Part shown: in pieces, positions 13,301-25,285 of the stretch | Layout: the number at the start of each line of letters is the position of its first letter | Numbering within the stretch: the first letter of the stretch is position 1 | DNA from: Ceratotherium simum simum | Lineage: Eukaryota; Chordata; Mammalia; Perissodactyla; Rhinocerotidae | Assembly (NCBI RefSeq): GCF_000283155.1 | Contig: NW_004454163.1 | Location: forward strand, 22,733,616 to 22,797,615 | DNA: 64,000 nt | Direction: 5' to 3' | Notes under the pieces: generated by a model | The model's input: only the letters and a program-made list of their open reading frames with translations | What the model was told of the DNA's origin: nothing | Databases searched by the model: none | Program-made: the position numbers and the translations under genes

Positions 13301-13507
13301 ATATTTCGTATGAATCATAAAGCTTAGAGCAAGAAGAAAACAGTTCAGCCAGAATTCATGAATGTGATAAACCTTGAGTTTAAAGAGCAGAAATGTTTAA
13401 CTGTAGGTTGGCTGTAATATGATAAACAGGGATAGACAAGAAAGTTTGTCATCTGCCTGGCTACTTACAAGTGTATCCTGATTTATTCCGGGAAAGAAGG
13501 AAGAACT
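10316..13507. other. Intronic sequence with no confident feature
   Basis: AT-rich DNA. The stretch around 11760-11930 (GGCTCATGAGAGCCGT, TTGAAATTGGCCATGGTGGA) looks like an old DNA-transposon remnant but I cannot assign it. No exon-like open frame with flanking splice sites was found. Confidence 0.35.
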
Positions 13508-14020
13508 ATCTTTCTTTTCTTTCTTTCTTCCTTTCTTCCTTCCTTCCTTCCCTCCTTCCTTCCTTCCCTCCATTCTTCCTTCCCTCCTTTCTTTCTTTCT
13601 ATCTTTCTTTCTTTCTCTCTTTCTTTCCTTCTTTCCTTCTTTCTTTCTTTCTCTCTTTCTTTTTCTTTCTTTCTTTCTCTCTCTTTCTTTCTTCCTTTCT
13701 TCCTTCCTTCCTCTCTCTCTTCTTTCTTTCTTCCTTTCTTTCTTCCTTCCTTCCTTCCTTCCTTCCTTCCTTCCTTCCTTCCTTCCTTCCTTNNNNNNNN
13801 NNNNNNNNNNNNNNNNNNNNNNNNNNNNNNNNNNNNNNNNNNNNNNNNNNNNNNNNNNNNNNNNNNNNNNNNNNNNNNNNNNNNNNNNNNNNNNNNNNNN
13901 NNNNNNNNNNNNNNNNNNNNNNNNNNNNNNNNNNNNNNNNNNNNNNNNNNNNCTTCCTTCCTTCCTTCCTTCCTTCCTCTTACTCCCTCCCTCCCTCTTT
14001 CTCGCTCGCTCTCTTTCTTT
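13508..14020 (+). repeat. Polypyrimidine microsatellite tract (TTTC/TTCC)n
   Basis: More than 500 bases almost purely of C and T on the + strand, with TTTC-rich blocks on the left and perfect TTCC units around the gap. CTCC, CTCGCTCG and CTTT units close the right end. It is interrupted by 160 Ns. The open frames spanning it on both strands are artefacts of the repeat. Confidence 0.97.
13793..13952. other. Assembly gap (160 N)
   Basis: An unresolved run of N inside perfect TTCC repeats on both sides. The true length of the microsatellite is therefore unknown. Confidence 1.
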
Positions 14021-14030
14021 CTAATTTCAG

Positions 14031-14131
14031 ACTCAGTGTCTTTAGGAAGGAAATGTTTACTGATTTGACCCATTTCATTTTAAAGATGTTTTCATAATAT
14101 TTCAATCTAATTTTGAAAGCAAAGACAATGG
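14031..14131 (+). other. Candidate pseudoexon after the polypyrimidine tract
   Basis: The tract runs into ctctttctttctaatttcag at 14030, an excellent acceptor-like sequence with a plausible branch motif (ctaat). A donor-like ATGG/gtaata follows at 14131/14132. The enclosed 101 nt has stop codons in frame 0 (TAG at 14043) and in another frame (TAA near 14095), so it would be a poison exon if used. No coding similarity. Inference only. Confidence 0.25.
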
Positions 14132-14301
14132 GTAATAAGCACAGATAAAAAATTAAAAGTAGAATATCAAAAGATAGCCTTTTGGTTATGCTTCTTCCAT
14201 TGTTCTCCTAGACAACTTCCTTCATACCACAACAAAGAAATTGAGAAGGAAAATTAAACCATGGGCTGGTATTATAACTGAATATAATCAATGTCTGTAG
14301 G

Positions 14302-14333
14302 AATATATATATATATATAATATATATATATAA
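14302..14333. repeat. (AT)n palindromic run
   Basis: Two alternating AT blocks separated by AATA, flanked by GGAA and TTCC. The whole segment is close to self-complementary and could form a cruciform. Confidence 0.8.
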
Positions 14334-14964
14334 TTTCCAATCTGTGATTTTACCCATGAATATGTATATGCACCATGATTGTTACTTACTTGGCATTTAC
14401 TTAAATTAATTTTTCATTAATCTCTAGCATGAGTTTACCAATGCTAAGCATAGGTCCACCTTGCTTCATAAGCATTAGCTTGATAACATTTCAGCCATGG
14501 GACCTGCCCGTCATACCCCACCTACTCCTGGATACTATGACTATGGGCTCCACGCTTCCCTTCTTCCTTTCAACACTCTCCCTCCCAACATACACCCAGT
14601 CTTACTCTAGAAATCTGGAGGACATCACCTGGTAGGAATTATGGAGAACCATAATTCAAATAGGTTTTTTTCCACTACAATTTATTTCACTTGAGTTTAG
14701 TTAATCATTCTCTTTCTCACAAGTACACCGTCAATTTTTAGCCTTCTTTTTTTCCTTTAAACTTTTGTCAGACCCCTCAAGAGCTATTGCCCCTTCTATC
14801 TGTCATTCCTTTATTTCTTTCTTCCTTGCACGTGTGAGCCAAAATCAGGCCCACACAATGTCTTCTAAGTGTAATGGTAACGCTCTTGATATGCCGGTTA
14901 CAAGTAAAGGAAAGTAATATGATTTGAAGTGAAATTTGATTTAATTATGAACCAGCTCCATTAA

Positions 14965-15060
14965 AATTCTCATTCATTAATTCATTCAACAACTATTTAT
15001 TGAATGTATTCTAAATTTTAGACATTGTTTTTAATGCTAGGGATCCTATGGTAAGAAACA
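14965..15060 (-). repeat. L2 LINE 3'-end fragment
   Basis: CATTCATTAATTCATTCAAC, AACTATTTATTGAATG and AATGCTAGGGATCCTATGGT follow the reverse L2 terminus pattern. Confidence 0.6.
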
Positions 15061-15174
15061 GAAGGAAAGTTTAAAAGCTTAAGTTCTGAGGAGCTAAAGA
15101 CGCTTTAATAAAATATTAAACAACTAAATGGAAACTTAGAACAGTAACAAGCACTATCAGAAAAAGCACATAGA

Positions 15175-15390
15175 GGGCCGGCCCTGTGGCTTGGCGGTTA
15201 AGTGTGCGTGCTCCGCTGCTGGCGGCCCGGGTTCAGATCCGGGCACGCACCGACGCACCACTTCTCTGGCCATGCTGAGGCCGTGTCCCACATACAGCAA
15301 ATAGAAGGATGTGCAACTATGACATACAACTATCTGCTGGGGCTTTGGGGGGAAAATAAATAAATAAATAAAATCTTTAAAAAAAAAAAG
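15175..15390 (+). mobile_element. ERE SINE, short-tailed variant
   Basis: Starts GGCCGGCCCTGTGGCTTGG, a tRNA-derived head with a B-box-like GGTTCAGATCC. The body has CATGCTGAGGCCGTGTCCC and ACTATGACATACAACTATC, and the element ends in a (TAAA)n and A-run tail. The 14-bp duplication AAAAAGCACATAGA (15161-15174 and 15391-15404) flanks it exactly. It lacks the GAGGAGGATTGGC tail module of the longer copies. Confidence 0.95.
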
Positions 15391-15482
15391 AAAAAGCACA
15401 TAGACATGAGAACACTACATGTGTTCTCATTTCATTTTCTTGGGCTTAAGCAAATCAATAAGCATATAAAATGTTTGTCTGA

Positions 15483-15702
15483 GGGGCCGGCCAGGTAGCA
15501 TAATGGTTAAGTTCTCACGCTTTGCTTCGGCGGCATGGGGTTCATGGGTTCATATCCTGGACACGGATCTCTACACCATCATCAAGCCATGCTGCAGGGG
15601 CATCCCACATACAAAATAGAGGAAGATTGGCACAGATGTTAGCTCATCAACAATCTTCCTCTAGCTCAGGGTCAATCTTCCTCACCACAAAAACCAAAAA
15701 AA
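15483..15702 (+). mobile_element. ERE SINE, divergent copy
   Basis: GGGGCCGGCCAGGTAGCATA head, B box GGGTTCATATCC, then CATGCTGCAGGGGCATCCC and GTTAGCTCATCAACAATC, ending in an A-rich tail. Imperfect flanking duplication (ATGTTTGTCTGA and ATGTGTCTGA). It sits 92 bp from the previous ERE in the same orientation but belongs to a different, more mutated subtype. Confidence 0.93.
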
Positions 15703-15712
15703 TATGTGTCTG

Positions 15713-16373
15713 AGACTTTCATAAACTTCACATCTAGTTTAACCATTCATTTTGATGCAATAGTTCACCAACCTCCGCTCTGCATCCCCTCCAGCACCCC
15801 CCCCAAAAAAACACCGTCTAGGCTGGAACCATGTTTTGGTGTCTGCTTCTGTTATACAAGAATCATTTAAAAAAGGAGTGGATTGGAGGCTCCGCAGATT
15901 TTCCCATGGACTTTATTAGAGCTCTTAACTGAGCACTATTCAGGTACTTCAGCCACTAATTGTACCTTACTTTCTAAATGTCCTCAAAGGAAGCCCCTGA
16001 AACAATGGAGTGAGACTCAGAGGCTCTGTACACTGCCTCCAGCTGGAGGCCATATTTGGCCCAATCTGTGCCATTGCCATCTGCAAACATTTGTGAGTAC
16101 CACGTGTACAGGGCATGGTACCAGTGATGGGGGACACAAAGAGATTGGATTCCGGTCCCTCCAGAATGTACTTCCCACTTACAGCAAGACTTACAAATGT
16201 AGGTATGTTTCTCCACTTTACAAACATACTTACAGTTTTTTTAAATAAAATCTCAGTGCAGAGGGTTTGGTAGATACATATAATAACAGTGAAAATGAAT
16301 CAAGAATTTGAGGTCAAGTGATGGATACCTTAGGGTTATTTATACTATTCTTTTTGTAGTGCAATTATATATA
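15713..16373. other. Intronic sequence, unresolved
   Basis: A short C7A8 run is at 15799-15813. The stretch 15880-16230 has a 121-residue open frame on + and overlapping frames on - without domain features. Possibly an old repeat. Nothing supportable as a gene. Confidence 0.35.
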
Positions 16374-17110
16374 TATTTTGTAACATCTTTATTGAGATAT
16401 AATTCATACACCATACAATTCACCCATTTAAAGTTACACAGCCATCACCACAATTAATTTTATAACTTTTATTACTCTGAAAGAAATCCTGTACCCTTTA
16501 GCAGATACCCCTGTACCCTGTAGCCCTCATTTTCTTCCTCCCCTTCCTTGAATCAGTAATAGGCAATCTCTAATCTACTTTCTGTCTCTAAGATTTGCCT
16601 ATTCCACACATTTCATATAAACGGAATTATAGACCATGCAGTTTCCTTGTGAGTGGCTTCTTTCAGTTAGCATAATGTTTTCAAGATTCATCCATGATGT
16701 AGTATGTATCAATACTTCATTTCTTTTTATGATTAAATAATATTCCATTGTATGGATATACTACATTTTGTTTATCCATTCATCAGATGGTGGGCATTTA
16801 AGTTGTTTCCACTTTTTTTCACTATTATGAATCATGCTGCTGTGAACATTTGTGTATAAGTTTTTGTCTGGACGTATGTTCGCAATTCTCTTGGGTATAG
16901 ATCTAGAAAGAAATTTGTAGGTGATATTTAATTCTAGGAACTGCTAGACTATTTTTCAAAGCAGCTACACCGATTTACAGTCCCACCAGCAGTGTATGAA
17001 CTCCTGCATAGACTACATTTCACATCCTCACCAATATTATTATTATCTGTCTTTTTGATCATAGCTATCCTGGAGATTGTGAAGTGGTTTTTCATACTAT
17101 TCTAATTTTG
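16374..17110 (-). mobile_element. L1 LINE 3' end
   Basis: Reverse-oriented L1 tail: CATCTTTATTGAGATATAAT, TTCACCCATTTAAAGTTACA, ATATTCCATTGTATGGATA, TTTGTTTATCCATTCATC and CTGCTGTGAACATTTGTG mark the 3' UTR and the end of ORF2 in order. Truncated at its 5' end; no intact frame remains. Confidence 0.9.
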
Positions 17111-17556
17111 TATATGCTTGAAAATTTTTATAATGAAGAATTTCTAAAAAGAAATAAATATCAAACTCTTTAAGTATGTTTAAAAAAGTCATTTGCACAA
17201 ATATTTCATTTATACCAAAAAAGATTATAAAAAAGTTATTGTAGCTTGTGCCTCAATCAATTTTTTGAGGTCCTAAGTCCTCAAAAAATATGTGTGATAG
17301 TAATAGGAAACTGTGTAGAATTTTGAATTTCAAAGAGTTAGTTGTTCTAATACCAAGACCTAATTTATGACAAGCCCTCTCTCGGAATACCAGAATGGAA
17401 ACACATAGTAGTTTGCACACCAGAATGTTTTGCTACTATGGCCTAGTTTTAAGATATTTTAGTTAAAAATTGTCTTTTTAAAAAACTGTGTTTGAAACAA
17501 TTATTTAGGTTCTCGTTGTGCCTAAAAAAAAAAAAAAATTAATCCAAATCTCATTT

Positions 17557-17838
17557 TTTTTTTGTGTGTGAGGAAGATCAGCCCTGAGCTAACATCCATG
17601 CTAATCCTCCTCTTTTTGCTGAGGAAGACCGGTTCTGAGCTAACATCTATTGCCAATCCTCCTCCTTTTTTTTTCCCCCCAAAGCCCCAGTAGATAGTTG
17701 TATGTCATAGTTGCACATCCTTCCAGTTGCTGTATGTGGGACGCGGCCTCAGCATGGCCGGAGAAGCAGTGCGTTGGTGCGCGCCCGGCTGCCAGCAGCG
17801 GAGCTCACACACTTAACCGCTAAGCCACAGGGCCAGCC
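17557..17838 (-). mobile_element. ERE SINE, long-tailed variant
   Basis: A T-rich tail is followed by two related modules (GAGGAAGATCAGCCCTGAGC and GAGGAAGACCGGTTCTGAGC), then CCCCAAAGCCCCAGTAGATA and GCGGCCTCAGCATGGCCGG, ending with the reversed head CCGCTAAGCCACAGGGCC. Flanked by CCAAATCTCATTT (17544-17556 and 17839-17851), a 13-bp target duplication. Confidence 0.95.
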
Positions 17839-17851
17839 CCAAATCTCATTT

Positions 17852-19899
17852 AAAGATGACTATTGACCAGTCTGTCATATTCGTGATAAAGGATCAACAA
17901 ACCTTTCCATTTCTAAAACATTAATATTTAATAAAGGAAATTAGCAATGGGGCTTTATTGTTATCAACTGTTACCTAGGACTTTCTTTCTCCTGCCTATT
18001 GTTCTGATGGACAATGGCTTATTCTGAACTACTTCCGCATCTTCCAGGAAAATGACAGATTAGTTATGTTAAAATAATCAGTGGGCAGCTTCTCTTCATA
18101 TTGTATAATTTGAGGAAAATCCATTAATATTGCTTAAACTAAAAATCTTTAAAAAATATTTTATTGAATTTGTTTTAATCTCAATTTTAATAGACTAATT
18201 ATTCTGGAATTGTTTTATTCTTTTCTTTATAATCCAATAGCGCTCATGCAGATATCATTTAAAGTAATCAGTTATAATGTAATCAGTAAGTAAAATTATA
18301 GCCAACTACAGGTGCTGCTAATTGTTAATCAATTAGACACATAACGATTGCATATCTAATGGAAATAGTGATTGAAGTATTGATAGTTACCCATAATTTC
18401 TTTTTCAAAAGTAAACTATCTCTTACTGTTCTTAAATTGGAATGAGTTGTTGAGAATATGTTCCCAACTACTCTCTGAGTAGCTTCTCTGAACTTTAGTG
18501 GGAAAAGAACCTGCTCTGTCTGCGTGTATAAATAAAATTGGTACAGTTGATCAGAATTGACCTGACTGGCTGTTGAAAGAGTCCGTGAACTTTAACTGGT
18601 TTATTTGCATATTAACAGGCAACATTCTGCAGATGGTTCTGTGGGCACTGAGTATCTGGACTTGGCAAACTCAGGGACAATTATATAGGAATGTTAACAG
18701 TCATTAAACACTGATAGAATTCTTGTTTTTCCAGGAGGCTGCAGTGGTATCACTGTCAACCTACTGATCAGCCTTTTCAGGAATTAATGAGCTCCCATAT
18801 TTATAACCATTTGGTGGTTAGAATATCTGCACCACAAAAAAAGTGTTGACATTTACTTCTCTTGAAAGATGATTGTTGAAGTCCACAAGATAGGCTAAAG
18901 CTTAAAAGGGAATGTTTTGTCAATATCATCATAACTAAAAATTATTATGTACTTTCTAATCATTGAATCACAGAAATGGGAGGCAGCTCTGCAAGAATAA
19001 GCAAATGCTGGGAAATATTATTTGCATTTCATGATTCATCAAATAATGGCCATTGTAATTTAAAGGCATGAACTTTGAATATAAAGCCAGAATTTATTTT
19101 CCCGATAGGAAACCACACTATGGTGTGTCTCTTCAGCTTAATAGACTTAGTAAGGCCAGTCTACCAGCAGCATCATAGAATCTATCACCGGAAAGGATCA
19201 TGCTCTTCAAGAAAAGTGTTTTAGGTGAAATGCCTCTGTGACAGCACCATCCTCGAACGTAGCAGGCATTCAGGATGTTTAATGAATAAGCTAATAAAGT
19301 AATGCATGTAAATAATAGCAAAATTTGCTCTGAGCTTTAATCCGAAGAGAACAGATCATGAACAATTCAAAAAATTTTTTAATTTTTAAATCAGCGATGT
19401 AATTATGAGACCACTGAGCTGTCTTGATTCTTCATCTGTCAATGATGTTTCAGATGTAACAAGCATAGAAACTTCTTCTGTCAGCTGCCGTAATTCATCT
19501 GTTAAGCTAAGTGAGAATGTTCAAGTAAAAGCTGGGATAAGGGGAAGAGACTTGGAAAAAAGCACAACTTTGAAAACTATACTTGGAGTCCTCTGTTTTA
19601 GAAAATGAGAATAAGTTTACACTGTGTATTTGAGAAGAGGGGCCCTGAAAATCCGAGCAAATACGATTTTTATCCAAAGTAATGAAGTGAAAAACCTAAG
19701 GACTGCTATTTTATTATTCTGTGGAGTTGTACGGTGTGTCATTTATGAAAATATTGTATATGACATTGTTTTTAATCCAGAAACTCTATTGACACCTGGA
19801 CATTTATGGTTTAGATGTAAAGTGTAAATAGTAAATTATATTATTGATCTGTCTTCTGACATTACCTGAAAATTGAAAGGGAGAACAATTCCCTTTACT
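17852..19899. other. Mostly unique intronic sequence
   Basis: No repeat recognised. The stretch 18240-18400 contains GCTAATTGTTAATCAATTAG and paired AATCAGT motifs, and 18600-18660 contains the octamer-like TTATTTGCATATTAAC. These are typical of conserved neuronal-gene introns, but conservation cannot be judged from one sequence. Confidence 0.35.
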
Positions 19900-20330
19900 T
19901 CATCCTTGGAATAAATATTTCTCAAACCTTCATTTCCGACAAGAGAGCACCACAAAACACTTGTGATTCTGGAAGCAGCCAGCTGCTAATATGAGTTATG
20001 TGAATCCGACCTATAATCTCACCTGACATTCAGAGCTCAAATATTTTCCCTCATTTCTCCAACACAATTAAAATATTTAGTCTCACTTCATTTTATGAGA
20101 CATAAATAGCTATGTAAGTACTCTGTAATTACTGTACATTGTAACAAATGACCTCATAAATACATTGTAATGTCCCATGTAATTACATGGTAAATCGTGT
20201 CTTTGAGATGGCTGTTCTGAGATTGAAAGCCTGCTGGTTTCAGATTAATTACTTAGGGCCTAATTTGACAGTTTGCTTGAAGATATGCCTCTGTTAAGTA
20301 ACTGCTTCTGAATTTTTTTCAATGTTTCAT
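19900..20330. promoter_or_regulatory. Candidate conserved noncoding element
   Basis: Repeat-free sequence with a cluster of homeodomain-type TAATTA cores: TCTGTAATTACTGTACATTG, CATGTAATTACATGGT (a near palindrome) and CAGATTAATTACTTAGG, all within about 150 bp. There is no open frame. The regulatory role is inference from motif clustering only. Confidence 0.25.
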
Positions 20331-23300
20331 AGTAAGATTTTATTTCCTTATTTAATATAGAGTCAGCTGTATTTGTTTATCCTTGAATATTGGGCATGTC
20401 TAAATTTTGATATGTAAAAGCAAAACAGGCATTGTTCTGTACAAGATAAGACTGATTTGCAATCATATTTCTTCCATCAAATATTAGCTAGAAGTTGTTT
20501 TTGTGACAATAATTTTAAAAGTTCTGGTTTTATTACTCTAAAAGGATTTTTGAGTATAAAGTGTCATAAAAATTATGGGTTTTATTCTCCTTTTGAGCAT
20601 TGTACAATCTTTAAACTAATGTTTCATTCTTTTAGAGACCCAGTTGGTATATCATGATCATCTTAGCATAAGTGCATTATTACGACACTCTGAATTCTTA
20701 CTGGTCATTCTTGATAAATGCATTTCATCCCATACATGAAAGAATTTTCATATAACACAAATCAGTATTTAAACTCTTATCTCTTTGCCTCCGGATGCTT
20801 AAATATCTGGTGAAATCAATTATTCTAAAGTTATGCCATTCACCTTACTGCTCAAATAGTATCTTGGTTTCTATGTTCTAAAACAAAAAAAGAAATGGGA
20901 AATGAGTGGGCACTATATTTTCTGCCTTAAATTGTATATTGGTCTATTTTCTTGTGCGTTTCAAAGAAACACACAGAAAACTCCCTTGATGTATTTGTGT
21001 TCTGGCTTTCATAACTCTAGTTCTTGCTTTGAAGCTATTATATTGCTTTTAGTAGTTTTATTTAGTAAAAATGAATAGTCTGAGAAAGGAGCTAGTGATC
21101 TGAAAGAGTTAATGAGCCTCCCTAAACATCCAGCTTACTTCCCGGGAATGACTTAGGCACTGGAGAATAAAGTCTATTGATACTGACAAATTCTGAAATG
21201 TATTACTCGTAAGATCACTTTATCATGAACTCTAGGGAACAGCCAAATTGCTTTATTGTAATGGAATTTTGTCAAAATGTGAATACCTCCTAGAAATTAC
21301 ATTCCCAGTTTCAAGGACCTTGAAGAAAACAAGCCTGGCTACTGGGCTATGCATAGCAAATTATCACATGAAAAAAAATGCTATTTTAAATCTAAGAGTT
21401 TACAAAAAGAAAATGTTAGGTACATACCAGTTCTGTCTCTCCCCCCCACCCCTTCAAGTTGAACTATACTCTGCATTTGGAGGTGATTTACTTGGATGTT
21501 TTAGGAGTATTTCGTTAATTTTATTTAGTTGGCCAAGAAAACCTAACTAGCAGGAAAGATTAATTGATTTTTTAAAATTTTTCTTCCAGTAATAGAGACC
21601 ATACATAGCTACATATCTGAGAATCAATTCCAACACAGTTTTGGTAATCACTGGAGAAAGCGCTGTTTCTATGGGCCACTCATCAGAATATGGTAAAATC
21701 TGCCATAAAGAAACCACTTCTTCACACATTGCACTGAATGGTTTTTGAGTAGCAAAGAAAGTTGTTTTCCAGGGAAGTGTGATCTAGTTGTTGCAATCAG
21801 ATGAAGTGTTTATGAACAATTCAGACTCAGTGAGAATCTTTCATTCGTTTATTTTTTATGTCTTCAATACCCAATCATGTGAGGCCAAAGGGATTTGACT
21901 TAATTCTTTGAAAAATTGCTTCAGTTTTCAAAGCCCTTTTGTGTTATTCAAAACAAATGTACATACTACTACTAATAATAATGACAATTACAAAGTTTAA
22001 AAAATTAAAATAAGTGTAAAACTTTGTATTTTGCAATATTTTCCAGTTGCTAAGCACTTTCCCATTGATCACCTCTCAACAACTAGGTGGGAGATAGCAG
22101 TGATCGTGTGATGTAACACTGATGCAGTTAGGTAAATGGTTCCTAATGTCACTTAGAAAATTAATGAAAAGCTGATAGTGAAACAGTATGCTTCCTGTCA
22201 TCCGTCTTATTTTACTTATTGAATATCTTTTATTTGCAGAACACTATTCTCTCTCTCTCTCTCTTTCTCTAAACAACAATTCAGATCTGCATGCTAGACA
22301 AAACATCTAATAAGATTTTTTAAGCACTAGCTATAAAAAATAAGGAAATCCTGGTATGTTTCCATGCAGCTATGCCTAGGATTTGAGCTTTATTTAACAT
22401 TTGGAGTCAATTCTTAAATAGATGACTACTGTTTATTGTATAGAATGAACACACAATTTTGAGACCAGAGTTGAATAACCGCACCACTAGAGAAGAGTCT
22501 ATAGGCCACACTCAACTATAGTCCACTCTTCTTGAAATAGAACTCTGAGCCTCATCTTTAAATAATTCAAGAAGTATTTGTAAAATGTTACTTGGAAAGT
22601 ATGCAAAATACTAGCCTACCAGATGGCCAAATTGTCAGTATACACCGGGTGCCCTTTGTCTCTATAAACGTTGATTGATTGGGGATCTCACAGTGAGCTC
22701 TGGAAACATATTTGACCTTAATTTACTGGTTCAAGGCCTCCATGCTGCTAAAATGAAGTGAGTGAGGTAAGTTATGAGCTTCCCCTTTTTTCCTTGGAAT
22801 TGTGAAGGTTGAGCTCTCAGAATGTGATTAAAAGAGCAGAGAAAAGTGGTGGCATTCAATTTCCCAGCATCGATTTAAATTTAGCCCAACTTATGTTAGC
22901 TAAGAACTATAAAAATGAACGTATAAGAAATGGAGCATAGTCCAGATGACATCTGTCATGGTGTGTGAATTTAAAAAAAATCTGTTGTATGCACACTGTA
23001 TACATCTGAAAAAGACAAATCTATGGGATGAATGGGAATGGAGTTCAGAGCCAGGGTCAGTAGGGGCATGCTCCTGCACCACAAGTAAGTAAGACGATTA
23101 GGATGTTCCTTTGCGAAGACTGGTCATGGTATCCAGAGACACAGAGTGGTAGACAGCAGTTGTGCCTGGTGGGTGATGTCAGAAAGGGCTGATGAGGCAC
23201 TTCAGGTGATGCATCAGCAGGCTGTTAGATTTGGGCGATTCAGAGTGTGAAAGCAGATAACACACCTAGATTCAGAGAGGCAATTAAATATTGTCAGGGA

Positions 23301-24599
23301 GGTTGGCCAGCCTCTGATAGATTCACAAAGGAGATCCTAGCTACTGGGAGACTTGGTCTTGCATGTCTTGGATGAACCAGGCAGATGAAGAACGCAAAAG
23401 AACATTCACAACAAAGCATGACAGCATCCCTACTAGAGAAACCAGTTACTAAAACTGGCACCCAAATCAAAGTGGATTTGCAGTATTTGATTTGAGGCTG
23501 AGCAACCTGAGAAACTGTCCCCACATGGATTAGCATATTACATAACCAAGGACAGGATTTTTCCAGAGTAGGCCAAGTAGGGCTTAATTCCTAAATAGGA
23601 GACCCGCTGGCACTAGCTATGAGGAGCAGGAGGACAGCAGGGCAGAGATAAAGGGAAGACTATTTTACAACTAAACAAACCTATTGATGAAGAAATGTTC
23701 GCATTATTTCAGAGTTATTCAATAAAGTCACAGCAGGTTAGCTTTCATTTTTTTAGTAAAACAAAGCAATGTTTCTTGCCTGAATTTAAGGCATGTTCAT
23801 AAAATTTTATTTAAAATCAAGTATTACTCAATTCGTGTATAACCGTACTTTTATTATTACACAAATATTTAACTCAAACTTTGTGCGGCACTAGCAGACT
23901 TCATTCTGGAAATGTGTCACACAAAGTATTTGCTAACATGACTTTAGGTCATTTTGAATAACGGTTGCCTATGTGAACCCAAAAGTGCCAGTTTTAGTAT
24001 GCTATTCAAATTTCTAACTTCACCTATCACAGGAGATTGCATATTTATGACAGTGAAGTAAACATACGTCAAATCTGCCAGAATAGTGTAAAACTTCAGG
24101 AAAAATATAGAGACCTTTACGATATCTTATTGACATTTTATCAAATCCATACTTGGTTAGTACCATAAAGTGTATAGGTTTATAAATAGGCAAAACAGTT
24201 TTTGGAAATTGTTCATGCAATTATACACATAATAAGAGTTTACATACTGTTTTATTAATTTCTATTCCAGTTTGAAATTCAATTACATGTTTTTAGCATC
24301 AATAGAAATATGCACCAAGTATTTCCATAAATATCAAAGGTTAAATATTAAATGTTGTTATCGTATAATTTTGATATTATTAAGATATCATTTATTCTCA
24401 ATGATAAAAATAGAAAAATGCCCTTCCCAATGTTAACTAGAATATTATCAATATGGATAGCCTTTCTTTCTACATCCTCTGTGAATTGCACTTATTGATG
24501 CTACTGGCCGGTTTAGTGAACTATTTTTTGCAAGTGGATTATTTTTCTGACAACCATATCCCAGTAAATGCGTGATCATCTACCGAGTTGTTTATACCA
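20331..24599. other. Mostly unique intronic sequence
   Basis: AT-rich with short open frames only. A (CT)n run is at 22245-22269. A weak reversed MIR trace may be present at 22045-22115. The stretch 23040-23600 has a higher GC content and may be an eroded LINE. No exon was recognised. Confidence 0.35.
22245..22269 (+). repeat. (CT)n microsatellite
   Basis: An uninterrupted CT run ending in CTTTCTCT. Confidence 0.85.
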
Positions 24600-24800
24600 G
24601 AAACCTAAGAGTCATTCTTGATGACTTTTCATCCTTCAGACTTGACATTTGATAAATCACCAAGAGCTGTCAAGTCTACCTCCAAAAATATCTACTGCCT
24701 GCGTGTCTTCACTTTTCTGCATTCCTCTAGTCTCCACACTATTCCATGGTCTCTTCTTCACTACCCATGCCTAAAGATTCTGTTGGCTACAACAAGAAAT
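24600..24800 (+). repeat. L2 LINE fragment
   Basis: GAGTCATTCTTGATGACTTT, then CAAGTCTACCTCCAAAAATA and ATTCCTCTAGTCTCCACACT follow the order of the L2 ORF2 C-terminal region. Only a degraded reading frame (75 residues at 24618-24845) persists. Confidence 0.55.
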
Positions 24801-25084
24801 GTCAATAGTACTGGGCAGAGTAAATTGCTCAATAAACATTCATAGTAGAAAAGGAGTTTTAAAAGTGTCACTAGGTAACATCTCTATCAGTGCAGAAGAA
24901 AAATTGTTGAGTCAATACACAAATAAGTAGATCCACATTCTGAGCGTTGTTACTGTACAAGGTCTTGCTTGCTTCCTTCCTACCCTTGTTACTTTTACCT
25001 TTCTTTATTCTCCTCCTCCCCATCTCTTAATCGCTTGATGTCTCGCCCTCACTCTCTTTCCTCCTTTCTTCCCTTGAAGTATTT

Positions 25085-25285
25085 ATAATTTATTGCATTG
25101 TTATTATGCACCAGCACTCTGATGGAACTTCCAAGCAGGTTCCCGTTGTCTCTTTTAATCCACATCACCATCCTCTGAGGTAGGTACTGTTATTAGCTCC
25201 TATTGCAGGTGAAAAAACTTGGGCTCAGAGAGCTTAAGTGGCTCATTCACAGATAAGGAAGATGACTGATATGGATGTGAGCAGA
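25085..25285 (-). repeat. MIR SINE
   Basis: Reverse MIR: CATCCTCTGAGGTAGGTACT, then CAGGTGAAAAAACTTGGGC and CTCAGAGAGCTTAAGTGGC. Confidence 0.8.

Noticed and set aside
13471..14097. Long open frames on both strands (208 and 196 codons)
   Set aside because: They consist of the TTTC/TTCC repeat and Ns. The apparent residues are repeat translations and the frame crosses an assembly gap.
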